From Alteromonas lipotrueae (lineage in GTDB: Bacteria; Pseudomonadota; Gammaproteobacteria; Enterobacterales; Alteromonadaceae), in assembly GCF_019249215.1 (NCBI RefSeq), contig NZ_JAESDI010000001.1, forward strand, positions 1-64,000: a stretch of DNA of 64,000 bases. Direction: 5' to 3'. The position numbers and the translations under genes are program-made. Of this stretch, positions 55,223-64,000 are shown in pieces; position 1 is the first letter of the stretch, and each line of letters begins with the position of its first letter. The notes beneath the pieces are model-generated. The model saw nothing but the letters and a program-made list of their open reading frames with translations, had not been told where the DNA came from and ran no database searches.

Positions 55223-55747
55223 TCAGCCTTGGTAATGCGTTACCAAGGTACCTTTTTGTGTTCTAGGCGAGTATCGGATGACAGCAATGGAAGCGGTAGC
55301 GAATAAACTGGTTGTGTAAGACTGACACAATGCGTCAACCAAATAGCTGACTAATGGCATATGACTGACCACCAATATTCGCTTGAGGGGCTGTTTTGAA
55401 TTAACAGCGCTGTGTATCCGCGCCGACAAATAATCGCTAACCAATTCTGCCGAACCGTCGGGAATAATATCTTCATTGACTTCGATTTTATCAGCGACGA
55501 TATCAAGGGAGACCATATCAAGGGTTTGGCGAGTTCTACGATAAGGACTGATTAGCGCCAAATCCACGGCGTTATCAGGACAATAATTCGCACACAACCA
55601 CTGCGTGGCGGCCGACGATTGCTGTCTACCAACTTGGGTGAGCTGCCGACTTTTGTCATCCAAACGCGGCGCTTCTGCCTCTCCATGGCGCATGATAAAT
55701 AAAAAAATGTCGTCGTTGCTACTTTGACCTGACATAACATTACGCAT
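55223..55747 (-). CDS. sixA: Phosphohistidine phosphatase SixA
   Basis: This histidine-phosphatase-superfamily protein has 174 residues. The catalytic RHG motif is in LFIMRHGEAEAP, the second Arg region in LISPYRRTRQTLD, and the late catalytic His in VVSHMPLVSYLVDAL. SixA removes phosphate from histidine-containing phosphotransfer proteins and from the nitrogen phosphotransferase system protein NPr. The N terminus is about 14 residues longer than E. coli SixA; a second ATG five codons in is an alternative start. Confidence 0.92.
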   Translation of the reverse strand: MRNVMSGQSSNDDIFLFIMRHGEAEAPRLDDKSRQLTQVGRQQSSAATQWLCANYCPDNAVDLALISPYRRTRQTLDMVSLDIVADKIEVNEDIIPDGSAELVSDYLSARIHSAVNSKQPLKRILVVSHMPLVSYLVDALCQSYTTSLFATASIAVIRYSPRTQKGTLVTHYQG

Positions 55748-55905
55748 ACTATGTTTTATGTGCAGTTACGATAACAGAGTGCTTTAATTACGCATAGCAC
55801 AAAACCTAAATAGTGGTTATTTAACTGTATTATTTCATTTCAGGGATTGTGAGCAGTTCGTGGTTTTCCTGACAATTTTGTCTTGAGTTTTTACAATGAG
55901 ATCAT

Positions 55906-58653
55906 GTGACTAACGTTCAAAAATTTGATAATGCATATCATTTTACCTTGCCCAACGGTCTTAGGGTTATGTTATGCCATGAACCACAATCCAGCACTTC
56001 CTATGTTTCTATGGCGGTTCGTGCGGGTCATTTTTACGATCCAAACGATTGTCAGGGGCTAGCCCACTTGCTAGAACACATGCTCTTTATGGGAAGTCGA
56101 CATTTCCCAAACCCTAATAGTATCAACGGGTTCATCGAGCAATATGGTGGTAATATAAACGCGTGGACAGGCACTGAATATGCGAATTACCATTATCAGT
56201 GTGACGGCTCTGCCATTGCGCAAACTCTTCCAGCCTTTGCCGATATGCTGCGCCAACCCATCTTAAATGAAACTGCGCTGACAAACGAAATAAAGTCTAT
56301 TGATGCAGAGTTTCAGTTTAAAATTAAAGACGACTTACGCCGGCTTTATCAGATTCACAAAGAAACGTGTAATCCGGCTCATCCCTTCTCAAAATTTTCT
56401 GTTGGCAATGCCGATATATTTTCAAAACACGAGGTTGGCAGTCTTCGAGAGGCATTAAGAGCCCTACATAAACAGTATTATTGCGGTCGTAACATGTGTT
56501 TATGTATATCAAGCCCAGTTCCCATTGCTCAGTTAGAAGCGTTAATAACACAAAGCTTTTCAAGTTTTGAGGCCGGAGCGTTAGCCAATGATTCATGGCC
56601 TGCGCTGTATTCCTCTTCTCAGCTTGGTATTCAAATTAATATTAAACCGCTGCAAACTGCGCGGCGAATGATTGTAACCTTTGCATTGCCTGGTATTCAC
56701 AACGATATCGATACCAAACCGCTAAATTATATTAGCCATTTACTTGGCGATGAGGGCGAAGGCAGTTTACTTGCGTATTTGAAGAGCCAAAACTGGGCGG
56801 TAAATCTGATCGCTGGCTCGGGTATTGAAGGCGATAAATTTAAAGACTTCAATATAAGCTTCCAGCTAACAGAACTAGGATTAGCAAAACAACAAGATGT
56901 TGTGATGGCATTATTCAGTTACCTAGAATTGGTTAAACAATCTATTAATGACTCGTGGCGATTCGAAGAGAAAGCGCAACTTACTGCGCTAGCACTAGAG
57001 TACGAAGAAAACGTCAAGCCGCTAACGATGGTGAGCGAATTTGCCCAGCATCAATTTTTGTTCACGCCAGAGCAGCTTAGAAAACTTCGAACAAGTATCG
57101 GCAGCTACGACGGCACTGTCATGAAAGAGGCCTTGTCGTTCTTTACGCCGTGTAACATTCGATTAAAAGTAATCTCTCCGGATGTAGAAACCGATAGAAG
57201 TTGCGCGTATTACAACGCAAGATACCGTGTTCAACCTATTGCTGACGATCAATTGAATGCCTTTGCGTCACCAATTACGATAGATGCATTATCGCTTCCC
57301 CCTCCGAACCCCTATTTAGGGGAAAGCTACGCGCTAGTATTACCAGAAACGGGAGTTGATAACCCGACCAGATTGGTTGAGAAAGACGGTGTGCGTTTTT
57401 GGTTTGCACAAGACCAACAGTTTTTTAGCCCAAAAGGCGACATTTATGTCTCGTTTGATATGGTGCATTTCTCTGATTCGTTAACCGCGGTTGCTGCTAA
57501 ACGAATCTGGTTAAGTGCATTAAATGACTATCTTCAGGCCAAGTATTACCGCGCCGAAATTGCAGGGTTACATTATCGAATTTATGGTCATCAAGCTGGC
57601 TTTACGCTGCATACCCGAGGCTTTACCAATCAGCAAATGTTGTTAGCAGAGCAGTTATTAGAAGCAGTCTTATCATTCAAACCTTCTGAGTTTAATTTTC
57701 AGCATTACAAACAAATGCAGCTTCAGAATTTACAGAACTCACTGCTGAACAAACCGACTAACCGCTTGTTCTCTAGGTTAAGCGTGTTGATACAGCGTAA
57801 TACACAAGCCCCTGTGGAATTACTGGAAGCGGTAGCAAACACTTCCTATGAAGACATGATTAACGTGCGTGACAATGCATTTGATGACTATTTCATAGAA
57901 AGCTTTGTGCATGGCAATTGGGCCAGTGAACAAGCAAAGGACTTCGCGAAAAATATTGATAGTAAATGTGTTAATACCAGCGGCTCACCTTTGTCGCGCG
58001 CGGTGTCGAAACTTCCTGTTGGTGAAGCTTTTTATCATCAAGTCACCTGTGAACACGACGATGCTGCTGTAGTGCTGTATTTGCAGGCACCGACTGCAGA
58101 CCTGCACGACACTGCACTTTGTATGGTGTTGGAACAAATGCTAGCGGCACCATTTTTCAATGCACTTAGAACAGAACAACAATTGGGCTACATTGTGGGA
58201 ACCGGTTATGTTCCCCATAATCAACACCCGGGGATGGCATTTTATGTACAAAGCCCTAATAATAGTGCCAAAACGTTACTTGATGCGATGACGGTATTTT
58301 TGTTTCAGCAGTTAGAAGAAATCGAGTTCTATCGTTTTTATTGGTCTACCATCAAACAGAACTTATTGAAGCAACTAGAAGAACGCGATCTTAATTTATC
58401 GATGAAGTCGCAAAGACTATGGATAAGCTTAGGGACGCAGGATTTAAGCTTTAATAGAAATACCCAACTTGCTGAATGTATTAGCGCATTGAGTTTTGAG
58501 GATATACAAAGCTACGCGCACCAACTTGCCAAGCGAGAACGGTGCGGAGAGTTAATTCTTTTTGCACAAGGCAAGTACGAAAAACTAGAAACACCAAAGC
58601 AAAGAACCATCAATGGAATTTCCGAGTTTAAATCCCAAATTCCCTATTACTAG
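55906..58653 (+). CDS. M16 insulinase/pitrilysin-like zinc protease
   Basis: This 915-residue metalloprotease has the inverted zinc motif HLLEH (about residues 54-58, in GLAHLLEHMLFMGS) and the downstream zinc-ligand Glu in NEIKSIDAEFQ. Four M16 domains are present, the later ones inactive, as in pitrilysin. There is no signal peptide (it starts MTNVQKFDNAYHFTLPNG), unlike the periplasmic E. coli enzyme, so it may be cytoplasmic. The start is GTG at 55906; the ATG two bases earlier is out of frame and runs straight into a stop. Confidence 0.93.
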   Translation: MTNVQKFDNAYHFTLPNGLRVMLCHEPQSSTSYVSMAVRAGHFYDPNDCQGLAHLLEHMLFMGSRHFPNPNSINGFIEQYGGNINAWTGTEYANYHYQCDGSAIAQTLPAFADMLRQPILNETALTNEIKSIDAEFQFKIKDDLRRLYQIHKETCNPAHPFSKFSVGNADIFSKHEVGSLREALRALHKQYYCGRNMCLCISSPVPIAQLEALITQSFSSFEAGALANDSWPALYSSSQLGIQINIKPLQTARRMIVTFALPGIHNDIDTKPLNYISHLLGDEGEGSLLAYLKSQNWAVNLIAGSGIEGDKFKDFNISFQLTELGLAKQQDVVMALFSYLELVKQSINDSWRFEEKAQLTALALEYEENVKPLTMVSEFAQHQFLFTPEQLRKLRTSIGSYDGTVMKEALSFFTPCNIRLKVISPDVETDRSCAYYNARYRVQPIADDQLNAFASPITIDALSLPPPNPYLGESYALVLPETGVDNPTRLVEKDGVRFWFAQDQQFFSPKGDIYVSFDMVHFSDSLTAVAAKRIWLSALNDYLQAKYYRAEIAGLHYRIYGHQAGFTLHTRGFTNQQMLLAEQLLEAVLSFKPSEFNFQHYKQMQLQNLQNSLLNKPTNRLFSRLSVLIQRNTQAPVELLEAVANTSYEDMINVRDNAFDDYFIESFVHGNWASEQAKDFAKNIDSKCVNTSGSPLSRAVSKLPVGEAFYHQVTCEHDDAAVVLYLQAPTADLHDTALCMVLEQMLAAPFFNALRTEQQLGYIVGTGYVPHNQHPGMAFYVQSPNNSAKTLLDAMTVFLFQQLEEIEFYRFYWSTIKQNLLKQLEERDLNLSMKSQRLWISLGTQDLSFNRNTQLAECISALSFEDIQSYAHQLAKRERCGELILFAQGKYEKLETPKQRTINGISEFKSQIPYY

Positions 58654-58809
58654 CAAAAGGTGGTTAACAATTGAACCATCACCCTCCGATAACTAAAAAT
58701 CGCTTGTAGAGCCCGCGTTATTTCGGCATATTTATTACTCTGGCTGTTAGGGATGCGGCCAGCCTAACTATAAATTATAATGATAAGGCGTAATGCCAAA
58801 GGTGTGTAG

Positions 58810-61800
58810 GTGCGCTCAACCCTAGCTTACTCAGTTATAGTCATATGGCTTCAACTGCTCGGAGTAATTTTCTCCGATGCGGCAGCCATAGAAGTTGCTG
58901 ATTTACAATTTACTGAGTTAGACAACCGAGATGGGTTGTCAAGTACAGTTGTTCTCGACATTGCCGAAGACGACAAGGGGTACATATGGCTTGCGACACC
59001 AAACGGGCTCAACCGTTACTCTGGTTATGAAATTAATCAGTATCACCCGTCAGACAACGACCCCCACGCCCTCCCAAGTGGATTTATTCAAAAATTGTTT
59101 GTTGACTCTGACGGCATCCTTTGGATTGCGACTCATTCAGGATTAGCCCGCTACCGACCAGAAAGCGATGATTTTGAAACATTTTCAAAACAAAACTCTG
59201 TCATCAAACTCGATGTAATCACGACCATCAGTGAAGGTATTGACGGCAGCATTCTGTTTTCAGACCATAAATTTGCTTACTCCCTCTCTAAGAATGAAAA
59301 TAACCAAATAAAAATACTCGCTCAAGTCTACAAGACAGATAGCACCATTAAACTAATTTTCGATGAACCGTCTAGAATCTGGTTTGGCTCTAATGAACTA
59401 GGTGCAAAAATTTTAGATAAAAATACCAAAGAAGTTTTTGACTTAGGCAGGGTTAATCCCTGGGGAATAAGTATAGAAACGGGTGCCTTGCATGATGTTA
59501 CGGTAATTGAAGGCAATTATTGGTTAGCAACGAATGAAGGCGTATACGTTATTAGTGCGAACGGTGGTCAGCTCAAACACATTAGTAGAGAGCTATTGAA
59601 CCTTGATAGCAACGTGAATGTCACTTCCATTATAGAGTTCAATGGGAATGTTTGGTTCAGTTCAGACAATGGGCTTTTTATTGTTAACAGTAATATTGAA
59701 TCTCCAAAAAATATATCTTCAGCAGACATTGCCCATTTAAGTTCAGACAAAAAAAATATAACCAAGCTCAGCCAAAAGATTATTTTCGGTATCACCAAAG
59801 ATAGATCTGGCGCACTATGGCTTGGCACTATGCAAAATGCCTTTAAGTTCCACTCGGAGTTTTCAGAAATACGCTTTCATTCTAGCGCGCTTAAAGCCAC
59901 AGATAGAGATGAAAACTCAACGATATGGGGTCTAGCCCAAGACTCATCTAATGATATTTATTTTGCATCTCAACAAGACGGGATTGGAAGGCTCGATCGA
60001 GTCACAGGTGATTTCGACTATCTATCTTTAGATGAGGAAATCTCGCCTGGCACCAGTTATTGGGACGTTGAAATTGATAAAGAAGGTTACTTTTGGGTCG
60101 CCAGTTCAGGTGGTTTAAGTGTCTATAAACGAGTAGATAATAAGCTTGAGCTATTAGAGCGTTATTTCCCAGGGCAGTTTGTTGACTATATTTATAAAGG
60201 GAACAACAGAGTTTGGGTTTGGTTGGAAGATAATGGCCTGTATTCAATAGACACCTCGATGAACTCGGCATCACCTTTACCGGTCCATCACGAAGTAGAT
60301 GACACCTCTACTATCCTACTCCCTATATTTACCGATAATAACAATCGTCTATGGCTTCGGCAAGAAAGTGGCATTCTTCTTTACTCCCTAAGTAGTAACA
60401 GAGTAATAGACCGGATTGGAAAAGAAAAAGGTCTTTCATCACCTGTTTATGGTGTGTATGAAACGCCTGATGCGTACTGGTTAACTACCCGCTCAGATGG
60501 CGTGCTCAAAGTTAGCAAAAAAACACTGCAAGTTGTACAGCGGCAAACTCGTGATGATGGAAATGGATTTATTTTCTCATCTATTGGTACCCACGACAGC
60601 ATTTGGTATGCCGACAGTGCGGGCGTGCATCAAATCGAACTCTCGACACTTACTGAAATGTCGAGTGTTTCAAACGATCAACTCGAATTTAATTCGTTAG
60701 GGGAAAGTGCAGTTTTAGCGACCTCTAATGGAGATATCTATTTTGGCGGTAACAAAGGCTTCAACATAATATCTAAGGCACATCAAACATCGACGATTGA
60801 AAGTGAGAATCGAACAAGAATGCCTGAATTATTTGAATTTAGAGTATTTGGTGAGTCAAACCAAGCGAATACGGGGTTGCTTGGTACAGATAGAGTAGTT
60901 GAAGAAGATAGTTTACTTGCAAACATCACCTATAAAAGTGAAAAAACGCTAGAGTACTTTGAATCTAGGTTCAGCATTTCATTTGGTTTAATAAACGCGG
61001 TATACCCTAAAGAGGTTTCATACCGATATCGTCTTAAAGGTATGGATAATTTATGGGTTTACAATGAAAATGTTAGGACGGCTCAATTTAACAATATTTC
61101 TTTTGGAAATTATATTTTTGAAGTCCAAGCTATCGAACCTGGGAAGCATTGGTCTCAAAGTCGCGAGTTAAAAATTTATATTGCACGCCCCCCTTGGTTA
61201 CATTCCGTCGCATTAGTTTTTTATGCACTTATTCTAACCATTGTTCTGGCCTTTATTATTCGACAGTACCAATTGCGTAAATCGAATCAACTTTCCATAC
61301 GTGAATCAGAGGAACGCCTTAAACTTACCTTATGGAGCTCTGGCGACGAACTATGGGATTGGGACGTGTATCGCGGGCAAGTATATCGAGCAAACACATG
61401 GGGGACTTTAGACTTCCCACAAGACGATATAAGAACCACTGGCGCCTATGATGCGAATATCCACCCCAATGATATAGGTCGCGTTAGGGATACATTACGC
61501 AACCATTTAGAAGGTAAGAGTGACTTCTACGAGCTTGCCTATCGCGCTAAAACCTTTAAAAACCAATGGATATGGCTACTAGATCGTGGAAAAGTGGTTG
61601 AGCGCGATCATAATCAGCAGCCGGTTCGTATGACCGGAACGTTGAAAAATATCAACCACCTAAAGGAAGCAGAAGAACAGCTAAACCTCTTTAAGCGTTC
61701 AATCGAAAATATCTCTGAGGGTGTATTCATTACCACCACACAGTTTAAATTTATTTCAGTGAATAACGCTTACTGTAGCTATACAGGTGAAACTAGAGAA

Positions 61801-63354
61801 CAAGCACTTGCCAGCTACCTACATTTCCATTTGTATCCCGATGCGTTTACAGAAGAGATTAAAAAGACCCTGAAAACCAAAGGTAACTGGTCGGGTGAAG
61901 TAGAATCAGTTCGCGTTAATGGCGAACGCTATGAAATGGAATTAAACATAGATGCGGTACACGACGACGATGGCAAAATAAGTCATTTCGTTGGTGTATT
62001 CAGCGATATCACCTCTCGTAAGAGTACCGAAAAAGAATTACTTAAACTGGCCAATGTCGACCCTTTAACTGAACTGCCTAATCGCTCGTTTTACCAAGCT
62101 AGTCATCAAAATTTAGTCCGTAAGGGCTCGCCACACACCTTGTTGTGTTTGGACATGGACAACTTCAAGAAAATAAATGACTCGCTAGGCCACCAAACTG
62201 GTGACATATTAATTAAACAAATTGCCAAACGCTTACAACGTATTACAGGTAAAAATGCCACTTGTTATCGCCTTGGTGGCGATGAGTTCAGTGTCTTAAT
62301 GGAAGATAGCGCAGATATTCATACGGTCACCCATTACGCACAAAACTTACTTGATACACTCGCTCGCCCTTTCATCATCAATAAGCAAGAGTTTGTATTG
62401 GGCGCAAGCTTAGGCATAGCCTTTTTCCCTGACGACGGTAATACGCCACAAGAAATGCTAAAAAATGCCGACACCGCCATGTACTTTGCGAAAAATAATG
62501 GTGGCAACAGCTATCAATTCTTCAGCGGTGAAATGAATCAAAATGCGGTTCGTCAGTTGCAAATTGAAAACTTAATTCGCCACGGAATTAAAGACGACCT
62601 ATTTACGGTTTACTACCAACCAAAAGTTGATATCGCCTCTGGTAAACTGGTCAGTATGGAAGCGTTAGTGCGTTTTGAACACCCGCAAAAAGGCATAGTA
62701 AGCCCAGGGCAATTTATTCCCCTTGCTGAGCAAACAGGCCAGATTATTGAAATTGGTGAGCAGGTATTACGTAAAGCCTGTATCGATACCAAACGCTGGG
62801 TATCTCAAGGCTTGTTTACCGGCCGGGTAGCCGTGAATATCTCTGTTAAACAATTCGAACTTCCAGATTTAGACGACAGAATTAATCGAATTTTAAGCGA
62901 AGTAGGCCTATCCCCACTGCACCTAGAGTGTGAAATTACCGAAGGGACGTTAATGGAAGACCCTGAAAATGGCCTTCGTATGATGAGTAGATTAAGAGAA
63001 CGAGGCATACACCTTGCCCTTGATGACTTTGGTACTGGGTACTCTTCCTTAGCCTATTTGAAGCGATTCCCGCTCAATACCCTTAAAATAGATAAAGCGT
63101 TTATTGACGATATCGCGAAAAGTAGCGTTGACCGTCATATGGCAGCAGCAATAATTAACATTGCCCATAACCTAGGCCTAAAGGTAGTGGCTGAAGGGGT
63201 TGAAGAAGAAGAGCAGCTTAATATCTTGCGTCGCTATGATTGCGAGATGCTACAGGGCTTTTTATACAGCCGCCCGCTTAATGCCGAGCGATTTGAAAAA
63301 CTACTTACTGAAAACCAAAAGCTTCATAACCTGCTTGGCCATTCAAACATCTGA
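58810..63354 (+). CDS. Propeller-Y_Y_Y-PAS-GGDEF-EAL sensor protein
   Basis: This 1514-residue membrane sensor has a signal peptide (about 1-25), then two-component-regulator propeller repeats (about 35-700) with many blades of the type GYIWLATPNGLNRY, GILWIATHSGLARY and GALWLGTMQNAF. A Y_Y_Y domain (about 715-795, ending VQAIEPGKHWSQ) precedes one membrane helix (about 797-820). The cytoplasmic part has two PAS domains (about 835-1075), a GGDEF domain with RLGGDEF at about 1154 and an EAL domain with MEALVRF at about 1282. Both active sites look intact. The periplasmic propeller probably senses an extracellular ligand, often a carbohydrate in related kinases. The GTG start is supported by AAAGG seven bases upstream. 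Confidence 0.93.
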   Translation: MRSTLAYSVIVIWLQLLGVIFSDAAAIEVADLQFTELDNRDGLSSTVVLDIAEDDKGYIWLATPNGLNRYSGYEINQYHPSDNDPHALPSGFIQKLFVDSDGILWIATHSGLARYRPESDDFETFSKQNSVIKLDVITTISEGIDGSILFSDHKFAYSLSKNENNQIKILAQVYKTDSTIKLIFDEPSRIWFGSNELGAKILDKNTKEVFDLGRVNPWGISIETGALHDVTVIEGNYWLATNEGVYVISANGGQLKHISRELLNLDSNVNVTSIIEFNGNVWFSSDNGLFIVNSNIESPKNISSADIAHLSSDKKNITKLSQKIIFGITKDRSGALWLGTMQNAFKFHSEFSEIRFHSSALKATDRDENSTIWGLAQDSSNDIYFASQQDGIGRLDRVTGDFDYLSLDEEISPGTSYWDVEIDKEGYFWVASSGGLSVYKRVDNKLELLERYFPGQFVDYIYKGNNRVWVWLEDNGLYSIDTSMNSASPLPVHHEVDDTSTILLPIFTDNNNRLWLRQESGILLYSLSSNRVIDRIGKEKGLSSPVYGVYETPDAYWLTTRSDGVLKVSKKTLQVVQRQTRDDGNGFIFSSIGTHDSIWYADSAGVHQIELSTLTEMSSVSNDQLEFNSLGESAVLATSNGDIYFGGNKGFNIISKAHQTSTIESENRTRMPELFEFRVFGESNQANTGLLGTDRVVEEDSLLANITYKSEKTLEYFESRFSISFGLINAVYPKEVSYRYRLKGMDNLWVYNENVRTAQFNNISFGNYIFEVQAIEPGKHWSQSRELKIYIARPPWLHSVALVFYALILTIVLAFIIRQYQLRKSNQLSIRESEERLKLTLWSSGDELWDWDVYRGQVYRANTWGTLDFPQDDIRTTGAYDANIHPNDIGRVRDTLRNHLEGKSDFYELAYRAKTFKNQWIWLLDRGKVVERDHNQQPVRMTGTLKNINHLKEAEEQLNLFKRSIENISEGVFITTTQFKFISVNNAYCSYTGETREQALASYLHFHLYPDAFTEEIKKTLKTKGNWSGEVESVRVNGERYEMELNIDAVHDDDGKISHFVGVFSDITSRKSTEKELLKLANVDPLTELPNRSFYQASHQNLVRKGSPHTLLCLDMDNFKKINDSLGHQTGDILIKQIAKRLQRITGKNATCYRLGGDEFSVLMEDSADIHTVTHYAQNLLDTLARPFIINKQEFVLGASLGIAFFPDDGNTPQEMLKNADTAMYFAKNNGGNSYQFFSGEMNQNAVRQLQIENLIRHGIKDDLFTVYYQPKVDIASGKLVSMEALVRFEHPQKGIVSPGQFIPLAEQTGQIIEIGEQVLRKACIDTKRWVSQGLFTGRVAVNISVKQFELPDLDDRINRILSEVGLSPLHLECEITEGTLMEDPENGLRMMSRLRERGIHLALDDFGTGYSSLAYLKRFPLNTLKIDKAFIDDIAKSSVDRHMAAAIINIAHNLGLKVVAEGVEEEEQLNILRRYDCEMLQGFLYSRPLNAERFEKLLTENQKLHNLLGHSNI

Positions 63355-63447
63355 CTTTTTTTTGGCGCTTACTACTTTTGACTAACCCAAGTGTCAAAAA
63401 ACGCACCAAATACAACTTTAACCACTTAAAATCAATGACTTAAAAAG

Positions 63448-63465
63448 TTGGCACATCTCTCGCAA
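63448..63465 (+). promoter_or_regulatory. candidate sigma54 promoter
   Basis: TTGGCACATCTCTCGCAA keeps the diagnostic GG and GC with exactly ten bases between them. The -24 half matches well (TTGGCAC); the -12 half TCGCA has one mismatch to TTGCA. It lies about 80 bases before the small exported protein at 63546. Confidence 0.45.
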
Positions 63466-63545
63466 TATCTTCTGTAACCGGTAAACATCCTTTCTATCGG
63501 TTTTGTTTGTTCGTTCTTAAAATAAAAAGTCAGAGGAATATTAAT

Positions 63546-63710
63546 ATGTTAAAAGAGTATGCTGTTGCATTAGTACTATCTACCGCTACCCCTGTTGCTG
63601 CTGATAACCAAGAAGGCGCTAAACAAGCCCCTGAACAGCAAAAAGAGTCTGTTACTCAGCCCCAAAACTACCGCCCAAAAACGGGCAATGGCTACGGTGT
63701 AGGCTTATAA
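63546..63710 (+). CDS. Small exported protein, 54 residues
   Basis: This peptide of 54 residues has an apparent signal (MLKEYAVALVLSTATPVAA). A short, polar, Gln/Glu/Pro-rich mature part ends in NGYGVGL. The start at 63546 is chosen because AGAGGAA lies seven bases before it. A terminator closes the gene 18 bases after the stop, so it is a complete monocistronic unit. No homologue is known to me. Confidence 0.7.
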   Translation: MLKEYAVALVLSTATPVAADNQEGAKQAPEQQKESVTQPQNYRPKTGNGYGVGL

Positions 63711-63727
63711 GAGCTTGAAAGAATTCC

Positions 63728-63756
63728 AAAAAAGAGAGCATAGACTCTCTTTTTTT
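63728..63756 (+). terminator. intrinsic terminator of the small exported protein gene
   Basis: The stem AAAAAGAGAG/CTCTCTTTTT with loop CATAGA is followed by T residues. A and T runs on both sides allow bidirectional action, including for the partial gene entering from the right. Confidence 0.88.
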
Positions 63757-63874
63757 ATACCTGTAATTCAGCTGTGCGCTTAATGTATAGATTTACTGGG
63801 AATTAGAGAGGGCTGACCCGCTTTAAACTCGCCAGGGCTTAGCTCTAGACATTGTCTAGTCGTTCTGTTGTCGT

Positions 63875-64000
63875 TTACGCTTCTACCATTAGATTATTAA
63901 AGCCTGCTGCCCTTCGCCAATGTATGTGTCTGGCAATACCAAATATAGGGAATACAAAAGGCCCTATCACTAAAGCAAGCACTGCCCAATACTTAGCATT
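63875..64000 (-). CDS. C-terminal end of a membrane protein (partial)
   Basis: An open minus-strand frame enters from the right edge and ends at TAA (63877-63875), giving 41 residues. It contains a membrane helix (AKYWAVLALVIGPFVFPIFG) followed by a basic stretch (ARHIHWRRAAGFNNL). The start lies outside the window. The look is that of a small inner-membrane protein of unknown function. Confidence 0.6.
   Translation of the reverse strand, partial: NAKYWAVLALVIGPFVFPIFGIARHIHWRRAAGFNNLMVEA

Noticed and set aside
1-64000. CRISPR array, prophage, integron or insertion sequence
   Set aside because: No regularly spaced direct repeats, transposase, integrase or phage structural genes were found on reading both strands.

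Overview
The window reads as chromosome of a marine gammaproteobacterium of the order Alteromonadales, most likely Alteromonas or a close relative. This rests on gene content and order: ybgC-tolQRAB-pal-ybgF beside tRNA-Lys genes, aspS-nudB-ruvCAB, a GlrK/QseG/GlrR cassette, pheA facing tyrA-aroF, rpsP-rimM-trmD-rplS, and ffh divergent from ypjD-corB. Base composition is moderate. No prophage, insertion sequence, integrase, rRNA operon or CRISPR array is visible.

Layout. 0-6 kb: two identical tRNA-Lys(TTT) genes and the complete Tol-Pal envelope operon, then a 447-base gap holding a convincing orphan small-RNA transcription unit on the plus strand. 6-12.4 kb: aspS-nudB-ruvC-ruvA-ruvB, a DUF72 protein and a lone GAF protein. 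12.4-22.7 kb: a signalling region with GlrR/QseG/GlrK, an EF-hand protein, a GGDEF-EAL protein, a TerB-like protein, a CrsR/CrsA-type partner-switching pair, YciH and a double-receiver protein. 22.7-26.7 kb: aromatic amino-acid genes, with a phenylalanine attenuator (leader peptide plus terminator) before pheA and a TyrR box over the aroF promoter. 26.8-29.8 kb: a TRIC-type membrane protein, two exported alpha/beta hydrolases and a block of four related palindromic repeats. 29.8-31.9 kb: the rpsP operon. 31.9-43.5 kb: M20 peptidase, GNAT acetyltransferase, metY behind tandem MetJ boxes, an ABC exporter, an RND adaptor and pump, and NhaD. 43.6-50.6 kb: a TerB-like protein and a three-gene condensin-like operon (MksB, MksE, MksF homologues in the order B-E-F, with no adjacent nuclease). 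50.9-64 kb: ffh, ypjD, corB, sixA, an M16 peptidase, a 1514-residue propeller/PAS/GGDEF/EAL sensor, a 54-residue exported protein and the end of a membrane-protein gene cut by the window edge.

Most of the window is well-known core genome. The parts that known features explain least are the Mks-type operon with its unusual order, the palindromic repeat block at 29.2-29.7 kb (arms differ between copies but stay self-complementary), the orphan small RNA near 5.9 kb, and the nested stem structure upstream of yciH. All function calls come from reading translated sequence and motifs by eye; no database search was run.
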